Below, piece after piece: positions 15,011 through 21,178 of a DNA stretch of 23,690 nt (the first letter of the stretch is position 1; each line of letters begins with the position of its first letter). The notes below the pieces were generated by a model. The model saw only the letters and a list, made by a program, of their open reading frames with translations, did no database searches and had not been told where the DNA came from. This stretch comes from a virus. The position numbers and the translations under genes are program-made. The stretch lies in the IMG/VR virus record IMGVR_UViG_3300006735_000265, positions 1-23,690 of that record. One strand, 5' to 3'.

Positions 15011-15249
15011 TAGTTTTTGTTTCTATTACGCTTTTGTCTTTTCTTTTCTTCACGAAGCCTTGTGCGTTGGGCTCTAATTCTCTTTTGCTTTTTTGCCTCA
15101 GATGGTTTTTTGTGATATTGGCGATCACGAAACTCCTCAACAATTCTAGTTTTCTTTGTTTTTTTAAGGAATCTTCTGATCATTCTATCTGCATTATTTT
15201 TGCAAGATCTCGCGTCTACAGAAAAATTGACACTTTTACCTCTACTCAT
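15010..15249 (-). CDS. rpsU: Ribosomal protein bS21 homologue encoded by the phage
   Basis: bS21 sits on the platform of the 30S subunit near the anti-Shine-Dalgarno end of 16S rRNA and aids initiation. The 79-aa product matches the family: RMIRRFLKKTKKTRIVEEF (residues 22-40), then RDRQYHKKPSE (41-51) against the bacterial R-R-x-F/Y-x-K-P-[ST] signature, followed by a basic helix KKQKRIRAQRTRLREEKK and an NRNKN tail. Escherichia coli S21 is 71 aa. The start at 15249 overlaps the previous stop as ATGA, with GGAAGG 9 bases upstream; a TTG at 15264 is an inferior alternative. It lies among head genes, so it is probably made late. Phage-encoded bS21 is known from marine phages; a role in steering ribosomes to phage mRNA is a hypothesis. 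Confidence 0.88.
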   Translation of the reverse strand: MSRGKSVNFSVDARSCKNNADRMIRRFLKKTKKTRIVEEFRDRQYHKKPSEAKKQKRIRAQRTRLREEKKRQKRNRNKN

Positions 15250-15677
15250 TTTATTGCCTTCCAAACTTGTGAAGCGCCACCAATCAAAGAGCTAATATCA
15301 ACACCAGCGTCGCTTGGGTCTCCCAAGTCAACTGTTCCTGGTTTTGGTCCAGAGGATGTCGCCTCTCTATTACTTAATGGCTCGGTGCCCTCAAACAAAT
15401 TAACTCCATTATAGGCATCATTGCCAATTGAATCCATCAATTTTTTACGATGTTCTCTAAGTTTTTTATTAGATTTTTGAACCTGCTTTTTGATTTGCTG
15501 GTCTTCATTAAATAGAGCGTCAGATGTTTTTTGCTTTGTTTCTACAATAACATTCTGGTTCATTCCCTGAGCAACCTCGGAAACAATGTTTGTCAATAGC
15601 CCGCTTTCTAAAAGAACTTCGTGGATACATTCTTTTACAACTGGCTTAATTAATCTTTTAAGTTCATTCTTTTTCAT
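15246..15677 (-). CDS. Hypothetical protein, possible head core protein, 143 aa
   Basis: No named family is recognised. The N-terminus MKKNELKRLIKPVVKECIHE continues as an amphipathic helix into VLLESGLL, where LLE/S fits the (L/I)xE cleavage rule of T4 prohead protease. The middle is highly charged and helical (QQIKKQVQKSNKKLREHRKK), and the C-terminal third is Gly/Ser/Pro-rich (SSGPKPGTVDLGDPSDAGVD), ending IGGASQVWKAIK. It starts 3 bases after the 274-aa gene with only a weak ribosome site (GAAGAG), and its stop overlaps the bS21 start. Together with the protease two genes upstream, this suggests a prohead core or internal head protein, but that is inference. Confidence 0.75.
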   Translation of the reverse strand: MKKNELKRLIKPVVKECIHEVLLESGLLTNIVSEVAQGMNQNVIVETKQKTSDALFNEDQQIKKQVQKSNKKLREHRKKLMDSIGNDAYNGVNLFEGTEPLSNREATSSGPKPGTVDLGDPSDAGVDISSLIGGASQVWKAIK

Positions 15678-15680
15678 TAT

Positions 15681-16505
15681 TTACTCTTCTAGTGTTTCAC
15701 TATAAACAGGGTCTGGGGGACCGAAGATTCCAAAACCTAAATAATCGGTTATTGGGTGTGCCTCTCCGGGCATCAAAGTATCGGCTACAAGGGCACCAAA
15801 CCAAAATACCCCAGGAGCAATACCAGGAATATCGTATTTAACATTTCTTAAATCAGAAGCCCCCTCAAATATTAAGCCAGCTTTAACTAATCGATTTAAT
15901 CCTCTTGCTATTTCCTCTGGTTGTAGCATTTGATACAATTGATAAATCTCTCCCAGATCCGTCCAGCTATCGCAGAACCTCTCTACACGATCATAGCCAA
16001 CAAAAGTTGTTAAATATAAGTAAGCTTCACTCTCATCGGGTAATACTATGGCACCAATAGCTCTAGTTAAAAGAGAAGATACAATATCTGTTACTTGATC
16101 GCCAACACTATCAACACCTGGAATAACCCCTAAAGCTGTGTTGATTGCTGCGATTCCCATAAGGACCGGGTGTCTCGATGCAATCGCTCCAGAAGCTATC
16201 GCTCCGTCAATAGCTACTTCAACAGGCTGCATTAATGGCTTCAATCCAGCACCAACAACGTAGCCTAGAAGCCGTGTAGTAAAATCTCGTGGGGAACAAC
16301 CAGCGGGGGGCGCGCTTCCAGAAGGAGCTAAAGCCTCCTCATCTTCGGGGGCGCCTTGATATATTGTAGTATCGCGATAAAGATCAGGGTCATAAGTTTT
16401 ACCCAAAGTCCCTGCTTTAGCTAAACCGACTCGCTCCTCTGAAATAAAAACTCTCCAGTTTTCCATGAGAAGCTGATCGCTTTTATAGCTGGACCATTTA
16501 CTCAT
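15681..16505 (-). CDS. Hypothetical protein with MENWxxF N-terminal motif, 274 aa
   Basis: No named family is recognised. Residues 11-24 (QLLMENWRVFISEE) contain a motif shared with the 103-aa protein upstream of the terminase. The central region is unusually hydrophobic and Ala/Gly/Ile-rich (from LLGYVVGAGLKPL through HPVLMGIAAINTALGVIPGV and LLTRAIGAIVL) and could be membrane-active or buried helices. The C-terminal part is more polar, with YDRVERFCDSWTDLGEIYQL and an aromatic, proline-rich end (FWFGALVADTL, FGIFGPPDPVY). The start overlaps the protease stop by 8 bases, which implies coupled translation. A packaged internal head protein or a membrane-interacting ejected protein would fit, but neither is demonstrated. 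Confidence 0.78.
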   Translation of the reverse strand: MSKWSSYKSDQLLMENWRVFISEERVGLAKAGTLGKTYDPDLYRDTTIYQGAPEDEEALAPSGSAPPAGCSPRDFTTRLLGYVVGAGLKPLMQPVEVAIDGAIASGAIASRHPVLMGIAAINTALGVIPGVDSVGDQVTDIVSSLLTRAIGAIVLPDESEAYLYLTTFVGYDRVERFCDSWTDLGEIYQLYQMLQPEEIARGLNRLVKAGLIFEGASDLRNVKYDIPGIAPGVFWFGALVADTLMPGEAHPITDYLGFGIFGPPDPVYSETLEE

Positions 16506-17103
16506 CGTCTAAAACCTCATTGAGCAGACGATTAATACGATCTGCTTTTGTAAATACTTTGTTTGTATAATCTTTGGCTTCTTTCATCATAAAAGCGCCA
16601 GGAGTTGAAGGCTCGGAAACAAAGTCAAAACAAATTAACTGAAAGTCATCCTCGACCATTGTGCGACCCTGGGACTCTGAAACAGAACCCATACCGCGAG
16701 AAGAAATACCAAGAGTCACACCGGACTCAACAAGGGAACGAAGAATTTTGCCAGATGGTGTATCAAGCACACGGGCTTTACCCATAACGGACTTACCATC
16801 CCACCAAACATCTGTAATCATGTGTGATGCGTTCTTAAGATTGATAACGGAATCTTCTGGGTGATCTAGCTCGCCAAGTGCTCTGTTTTCTTTTACAAGC
16901 TTCTCATAGTTCTTCATTTCTCTCATCAATACGCGATGAGGATAAACGCGACCATTTCCATTCTGAACATCAGCTTCTTGAAGCTTGCCAGAAAGCATCA
17001 TACCGCCGTCAGCAACAAAACGCTTCTCTTCCTCGGTAAGAAGATCTTTACAAACTCCTCCCTCGCACAAAGCATAAAATTCTCTTAATAATTTTTGACT
17101 CAT
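16498..17103 (-). CDS. 21: Prohead core protease, gp21-like
   Basis: This serine protease of the T4/herpes assemblin type digests the scaffold and trims the capsid protein inside the prohead. The 201-aa sequence is close to T4 gp21 (212 aa). The catalytic His is in GELDHPED (His81) and the nucleophilic Ser in LGISSRGMGS (Ser134 or Ser135), with supporting D160 in ICFDFVSEPSTPGA. The N-terminal GRVYPHRVL motif is also typical. The start at 17103 follows a GGGAAAGAG site and a terminator-like hairpin 22 bases upstream. Its own substrates in this window probably include gp22, gp23 and the proteins carrying N-terminal (L/I)xE sites. Confidence 0.92.
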   Translation of the reverse strand: MSQKLLREFYALCEGGVCKDLLTEEEKRFVADGGMMLSGKLQEADVQNGNGRVYPHRVLMREMKNYEKLVKENRALGELDHPEDSVINLKNASHMITDVWWDGKSVMGKARVLDTPSGKILRSLVESGVTLGISSRGMGSVSESQGRTMVEDDFQLICFDFVSEPSTPGAFMMKEAKDYTNKVFTKADRINRLLNEVLDDE

Positions 17104-17115
17104 CTCTTTCCCTTT

Positions 17116-17141
17116 AAAAAATTAAGCGGGCGCAACCCGCT
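17116..17141 (-). terminator. Terminator-like hairpin just ahead of the prohead protease
   Basis: On the minus strand AGCGGG / CCCGCT pair with a 5-base loop TTGCG, followed by TAATTTTTT. The hairpin overlaps the last codons and stop of the 29-aa ORF. It could end the portal-to-97-aa transcript or act as a partial attenuator lowering protease expression. Confidence 0.65.
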
Positions 17142-17211
17142 CGCCTATGCAGCCCTTCTTGCAAAGTCTGACTGGCTGAAGCATCCACTTACGTGTCCAA
17201 AACTCTGTCAT
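17122..17211 (-). CDS. Possible small protein, 29 aa
   Basis: The ATG overlaps the stop of the 97-aa gene as ATGA and is preceded by TTGGAGAAG, a good ribosome site. The product is MTEFWTRKWMLQPVRLCKKG followed by CIGERVAPA: basic, with two tryptophans and two cysteines three residues apart. Its last codons form the terminator hairpin. Start signal, coupling and fit to the terminator support translation, but at this length a chance ORF cannot be excluded. No family is recognised. Confidence 0.4.
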   Translation of the reverse strand: MTEFWTRKWMLQPVRLCKKGCIGERVAPA

Positions 17212-17501
17212 TGTTCTTCTCCAATAATCTTGTCCAATTCAACATCAAGTAATTTAAGCTTGGCCTGGGCTGCGCCAGAAGTAAGCATCCCTCTAGCTGC
17301 TGCCTTTTGCATCTTTGCGACCATGGTAGCAATGACAGATCTCTCAGTATCATCTATACCAGTAGTAGCAACGCCTTTGGCTGCGTCCAGTGCGGCTTTT
17401 CTAGCGTCACTGGTGGAAAGCTTGGCAGTGGGTTCCTGCTCTTCCAAAGTCTTCAATTCTTCAAGAATAATTTCTTTAAGTTTATTCTTCGTTATCTTCA
17501 T
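17208..17501 (-). CDS. Hypothetical small helical protein, possible prohead core component, 97 aa
   Basis: The N-terminus MKITKNKLKEIILEELKTLE is a short amphipathic helix with LEE-type (L/I)xE sites. The remainder is Ala/Lys-rich and helical (SDARKAALDAAKGVA, MVAKMQKAAARGML), ending KLLDVELDKIIGEEQ. It lies between the portal and the protease, where T4 carries the small core proteins gp67 and gp68, so a core role is plausible but unproven. The gene begins inside the 113-aa gene: the 3' end of one and 5' start of the other share 20 bases in different frames. A copy of ACTATTTA lies about 124 bases upstream, inside the 113-aa gene. Confidence 0.75.
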   Translation of the reverse strand: MKITKNKLKEIILEELKTLEEQEPTAKLSTSDARKAALDAAKGVATTGIDDTERSVIATMVAKMQKAAARGMLTSGAAQAKLKLLDVELDKIIGEEQ

Positions 17502-17823
17502 CGTTGATCCTCATATTTTGTGATATTTGGATTCCATCATCACTAAACACCATATTCAAGATATAAGATGTTCCAGACGAAAGAGAGCCCATTATAACAA
17601 AATTAAATAAACTTACGTCAAAACTAAATAGTTCAGTTAGTGGAGAAAGTAAAACTAAAAACCAACCAACATGAAAACCCATACACATCGGACAATGAAA
17701 AACTTTACCATAACCTTTGAAGCTATCTTTTGCTGGTCTTAATCTTTTTATTAGCGGCATATCACTATACACAAGAATTTGTGTAAGACCATAAGCGGCA
17801 AGAATAAAAATTAATAATTCCAT
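17482..17823 (-). CDS. Small membrane protein with CPMCMGF motif, 113 aa
   Basis: The protein has an N-terminal hydrophobic helix (ELLIFILAAYGLTQILVY, residues 2-19) and two further hydrophobic stretches (HVGWFLVLLSPLTELF, about 51-66, and LFNFVIMGSLSSGTSYIL, about 72-89). The motif HCPMCMGFHVGWF (43-55) has a Cys-x-x-Cys pair at the mouth of the second helix. This CPxCxGFxVG pattern resembles small DUF1360-type membrane proteins of phages and bacteria; their function is not established. The C-terminus is acidic (NDEDNEE). It follows the 180-aa gene by 3 bases. A membrane protein inside a head-assembly cluster is unexpected; roles in membrane-associated prohead initiation or lysis timing are only guesses. 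Confidence 0.78.
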   Translation of the reverse strand: MELLIFILAAYGLTQILVYSDMPLIKRLRPAKDSFKGYGKVFHCPMCMGFHVGWFLVLLSPLTELFSFDVSLFNFVIMGSLSSGTSYILNMVFSDDGIQISQNMRINDEDNEE

Positions 17824-17826
17824 TGT

Positions 17827-18369
17827 TTACTCAAGAGTGTAAAGATAATTCATAGCGTATGGATCTCTGATGTAGCCCTTGCGAATTGATCCTTGCTCGG
17901 TTGCCTGTGGAACTTCGCCCAACTCTGTGGAGTCGGTCTTGTCAGGATCTATTAATTCATCATCAGTCATGGAGATGATTGCTTCTGTGTGCTCAAAGTA
18001 TGGGCGCTCTTCAGTTATAAATTGAGAAATATTAACAAGTGCTAGTTTCGCGGCGCTATTGTCTTTGTTTTTTGGCGATTCCATTGTTGCCTCAAACGAA
18101 CCATAAAAAGAACCTGCCTGAATAGACTCAGGCACAACTATTCCTTTTCTCTTAAGATGGGTGAACAATCTATTCTGGGCACCATAAACATAATCAGATA
18201 TAACTTCTTTTGGAAAGGCGATAACCTTATTCTGAGCAGTAGAAAGAATAATGTCGATATCACCATGATCAAAGATCATAAGATCTCCTGAGATACTCTT
18301 ACGAATATCCATCTCAAGGGTGACTAATTTTCTGTTGGCTATGTTGCCAACTCTAATCGTTATCGCCAT
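17827..18369 (-). CDS. Hypothetical protein, 180 aa
   Basis: No named family is recognised. The sequence runs from MAITIRVGNIANRKLVTLEM through GDLMIFDHGDIDIILSTAQN, suggesting a compact alpha/beta N-terminal domain, then a basic segment (NRLFTHLKRKGIVVPESIQ) and an acidic C-terminal region (MTDDELIDPDKTDSTELGE) ending YIRDPYAMNYLYTLE. The start is ATG 18369 with GGAGAG upstream; a TTG at 18384 is in frame but less likely because it coincides with that ribosome site. It overlaps the end of the 275-aa gene by 17 bases. It lies in the gp20-gp21 interval with other probable assembly genes. Confidence 0.75.
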   Translation of the reverse strand: MAITIRVGNIANRKLVTLEMDIRKSISGDLMIFDHGDIDIILSTAQNKVIAFPKEVISDYVYGAQNRLFTHLKRKGIVVPESIQAGSFYGSFEATMESPKNKDNSAAKLALVNISQFITEERPYFEHTEAIISMTDDELIDPDKTDSTELGEVPQATEQGSIRKGYIRDPYAMNYLYTLE

Positions 18370-19180
18370 TGTAAATCTCTCCAACTAATGATTGTGTTTT
18401 AAGAACAGTCATTAAAACATTTTCGCTGATTGTTTCTTTGGCAAAGGAATCAAGCTTTTCAATAATCTGATTTGTCTTACCGAGCATGTCCTCATCGTTT
18501 TTAATAGATTCAACATCAACAGCTTCAGCAAGCTTTCCCTTGAGGCGACCAATCTCTGTATTAAGATACATCTTAAGTTCCAAGTTGTTGTCGGAAAAGG
18601 ATGTAATATAACGAGTAAGAAGTTCTTTTTGTTCTTGGAGAAGATCAGAATCATACTTCTCATTAAATTTTTTAACAAATGTTTTATAAGTTAAACTATC
18701 AATACTGCCAGCCTCTTTAGCAGGCGAAGTCATAGTCATCCCTTTAATAATTTCTACTTCCATAATCACTTTATTTTTTGGGGATGTCTTTGTAGAAAAC
18801 ATTTGATCGATTGTGGCGAGAGATTTATAATTTGGAACAAAATTATTAAAAACATCCGAAGAGAGTTCTTTGTTGACATCATGAATTAATTCTGTTTGTT
18901 GCTTAAAGAGACCTGTTGGATCTATTAAATGCTTTTGCATTCTCACTTCATTGAGAATTTTTTGTGATGTAGTCTTATCAAGATTTTGATTTTCATACAA
19001 TGAACGGTAACATTCGAGATCTTGCTTCAGAATACTTTGAGGATGAAAATGTTTCTTAATAATAGAAACAGTCTTTTCTTTTCTTTCAGCATCATTTTTG
19101 AGGATGGCAACAGTAGCCTCCCTCACAAGTGCTTCATAAACAAAAGCAGTGTTGCGCTTTTTATTATGTTTAACTTTCAT
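18353..19180 (-). CDS. Hypothetical helical protein following the portal, 275 aa
   Basis: No named family is recognised. The protein begins MKVKHNKKRNTAFVYEALVR and is predicted by composition to be almost entirely helical and highly charged, including KKHFHPQSILKQDLECYRSL and a C-terminal region LKGKLAEAVDVESIKNDEDM that looks coiled-coil-like. ATG 19180 has GGAG 8 bases upstream and overlaps the portal stop by 11 bases; an earlier in-frame start at 19249 would bury the gene in the portal. In T4 the corresponding place holds core genes 67 and 68. A scaffold or portal-associated assembly function is a reasonable hypothesis, without direct evidence. Confidence 0.78.
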   Translation of the reverse strand: MKVKHNKKRNTAFVYEALVREATVAILKNDAERKEKTVSIIKKHFHPQSILKQDLECYRSLYENQNLDKTTSQKILNEVRMQKHLIDPTGLFKQQTELIHDVNKELSSDVFNNFVPNYKSLATIDQMFSTKTSPKNKVIMEVEIIKGMTMTSPAKEAGSIDSLTYKTFVKKFNEKYDSDLLQEQKELLTRYITSFSDNNLELKMYLNTEIGRLKGKLAEAVDVESIKNDEDMLGKTNQIIEKLDSFAKETISENVLMTVLKTQSLVGEIYNGDND

Positions 19181-21170
19181 TCTTTTGCTCCAGTAAAATC
19201 TCTTCTTTAGTTTCCAGTTCTTCCAAAAGCACTCGGACAGAACTATCAATCTCGAAAAGACGTGACTCTTCGTTACGTTCTCTCAATGTATAAGTAGATT
19301 CCTCTTGCTCGTAAATACCCACATTTGCACCAATTGGCTTAGCGAGAGTTCCGATTTCAGAACCAGGGAATGTGTTTCTTTTGCCAGAGCTAGCTTTTTG
19401 GGCGCCCCCTGCTGCCTTCATAGATCTTGAGCGAGGACCTCCTCCAGAGCGTCTATCATCTCTCTTAGGAAAGTATTTTTTTCCTTTTGCCTGTGGTTCC
19501 AAAGATTTAACTGTGGGGGTGTCTCGTGAGCCTGGAGGCACTGCTAACAATGGTGACTCATCTCCTCCTGCCTCTGGCGTTTCAGCGGGCGCTTCAGGTG
19601 CTAAATCTGCTGGCTCTACTTCTGCTGGACCTTCTTCTGCTCCAAGGTCTGCGCCCAAGTCAGCACCCAGGTCAGCCCCCAAGTCGGCACCTAAATCACC
19701 AGCACCACCTGCGGCTGCCTGTTCAGCGACCGCCTGAAGAGAGGCATCATGCTTGCGATCATAATACATTTCTCTTTGGTTGCGAATAAACTCTTCGTTA
19801 GACATTCCAAAAATATGCTCTGTAACCCAACGACGCGAGAAGAATCCTTCTGTTGCTGATGCAGCAATATCAAACTTTTGCTTCCAGTGCTCAATCTCTT
19901 GAAGCTCTGCGATCTTAGATGGATTATTAAGAGAAAGCTCAAAGTTTAGAAGATCGTCGCCACGGAATCCAAGAGTATAAAGGTGAATAATTCCAATCTT
20001 TGTAAGCTCTGCAATAATGACACGCTGTAATCTCTGAATGGTTCTGGCAAAACGAATATCTTTTTGTGCTAATGTTGTTTTGTCTTCTGCCGAACCCTCA
20101 CCCATTGCAAGATATGCTTGTGGGATCTTAAGAGCAGAAAACAATTTATCACGAAGATATTTAATATCATCAATTGCTGTAATATTTTGGGCGCCTGCAA
20201 GAGACTGAATGTCTGTGACAGAACCCGCACGCACTGGGATGTAATAATCCTCCTCAATGGACATTGGGTTATAACGAAGATCAACTTGTCCAGTACTCGG
20301 ATCGACAACAGAATGTCTTTTTAATTGAGTAACCACTTTCTCCATATATTGCTCAACATCTTGTGGGGGAATCGCTCCTACATCAATTTTAAATACACGA
20401 CGTTCAGAAGAGCGCACAACGCGATATGCCATCATAGCATCTTCCATTAACGTAAGCTGCCTCCAGATACGTCTAGCGGGCTCCAAAATTGATGAGCCAT
20501 ACGGCATATACTTATCATTTCCTAAGATGCGGAAATGGGAAATCTGCCAGTTTTCAAAAGTCATTCCGGCGGAGTTCCACTGATATTGGGTATAATTTGG
20601 ATTGGTGGCATCTTTGCCTTCCAATCTTTCAACTTCAGAAGGAGGCAAAGCTATTACAGACTTGACACCATATTTATCATCAATATCAAGATACAAAAAG
20701 AAGTCACCATACTTACACATGGTGCGTGACCAACCAAAAAGATTATACTTAAGGTTTAGAACTTGATCAAAAAGGATCGTAAGGACTGCCTTGATCTCTT
20801 CGTTTGTACATTTAATATTTAACATTGGATTTAGTTGAGAATATGTTGTCATCTCATCTGCATAAATATCAAGCGTTGAAGCAATTTCTGGTGTGTATTC
20901 CATTTGATCAAAGTCAACGTACCTTTCTACTCGACGTTGATTTGCCATGGCGTCAGTAGCAACAACATCCAATGGATTGTATACAGATTTTTTAAACTGT
21001 TGCCCAGAAGCAGACTTAAATCTTGACCCAAATTTATCTAAATGCTGTCGGCGAATACGACGACCAGATTGCGAGCGATAGTTAATAATTGGTCCGGAGA
21101 ACAATCTAGTAAGCGCTTTGAATAAATCCGATTGTGGATTTGCTGGGTTTCTTGAGTTTCTTTTTGCCAT
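19170..21170 (-). CDS. 20: Portal protein, gp20-like
   Basis: The portal is the 12-subunit ring at the packaging vertex; it nucleates head assembly and docks the terminase and then gp13. The 666-aa sequence has strong T4-portal features: VYNPLDVVATDAM, VERYVDFDQMEYTPEIASTL with IYADEMTT, ISHFRILGNDKYMPYGSSIL, then YRVVRSSERRVFKIDVG and LRDKLFSALKIPQAYL, and FGMSNEEFIRNQREMYYDRK. T4 gp20 is 524 aa; the excess is a C-terminal tail from about residue 480 that is low-complexity, with four GADL repeats, Pro/Glu/Ala-rich sequence and a basic Gly/Arg stretch (DDRRSGGGPRSRSMKAAGG), then an acidic helical end. The start follows the terminase stop by 8 bases. Confidence 0.95.
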   Translation of the reverse strand: MAKRNSRNPANPQSDLFKALTRLFSGPIINYRSQSGRRIRRQHLDKFGSRFKSASGQQFKKSVYNPLDVVATDAMANQRRVERYVDFDQMEYTPEIASTLDIYADEMTTYSQLNPMLNIKCTNEEIKAVLTILFDQVLNLKYNLFGWSRTMCKYGDFFLYLDIDDKYGVKSVIALPPSEVERLEGKDATNPNYTQYQWNSAGMTFENWQISHFRILGNDKYMPYGSSILEPARRIWRQLTLMEDAMMAYRVVRSSERRVFKIDVGAIPPQDVEQYMEKVVTQLKRHSVVDPSTGQVDLRYNPMSIEEDYYIPVRAGSVTDIQSLAGAQNITAIDDIKYLRDKLFSALKIPQAYLAMGEGSAEDKTTLAQKDIRFARTIQRLQRVIIAELTKIGIIHLYTLGFRGDDLLNFELSLNNPSKIAELQEIEHWKQKFDIAASATEGFFSRRWVTEHIFGMSNEEFIRNQREMYYDRKHDASLQAVAEQAAAGGAGDLGADLGADLGADLGADLGAEEGPAEVEPADLAPEAPAETPEAGGDESPLLAVPPGSRDTPTVKSLEPQAKGKKYFPKRDDRRSGGGPRSRSMKAAGGAQKASSGKRNTFPGSEIGTLAKPIGANVGIYEQEESTYTLRERNEESRLFEIDSSVRVLLEELETKEEILLEQKNES
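19644..19691 (-). repeat. Four 12-bp coding repeats (GADL) in the portal tail
   Basis: The coding strand carries four consecutive 12-base units, each encoding Gly-Ala-Asp-Leu, flanked by related GDL and GAE codons. No two units are identical: Gly uses GGT, GGG and GGC, Ala GCC, GCT and GCA, Leu TTG, CTG and CTT. Asp is GAC in all four. Confidence 0.9.
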
Positions 21171-21178
21171 TTATTATC

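Noticed and set aside
18370-18384. TTG start giving a 185-aa version of the 180-aa protein
   Set aside because: The ATG at 18369 has a GGAGAG ribosome site at the right distance, and that site overlaps the TTG codon itself.
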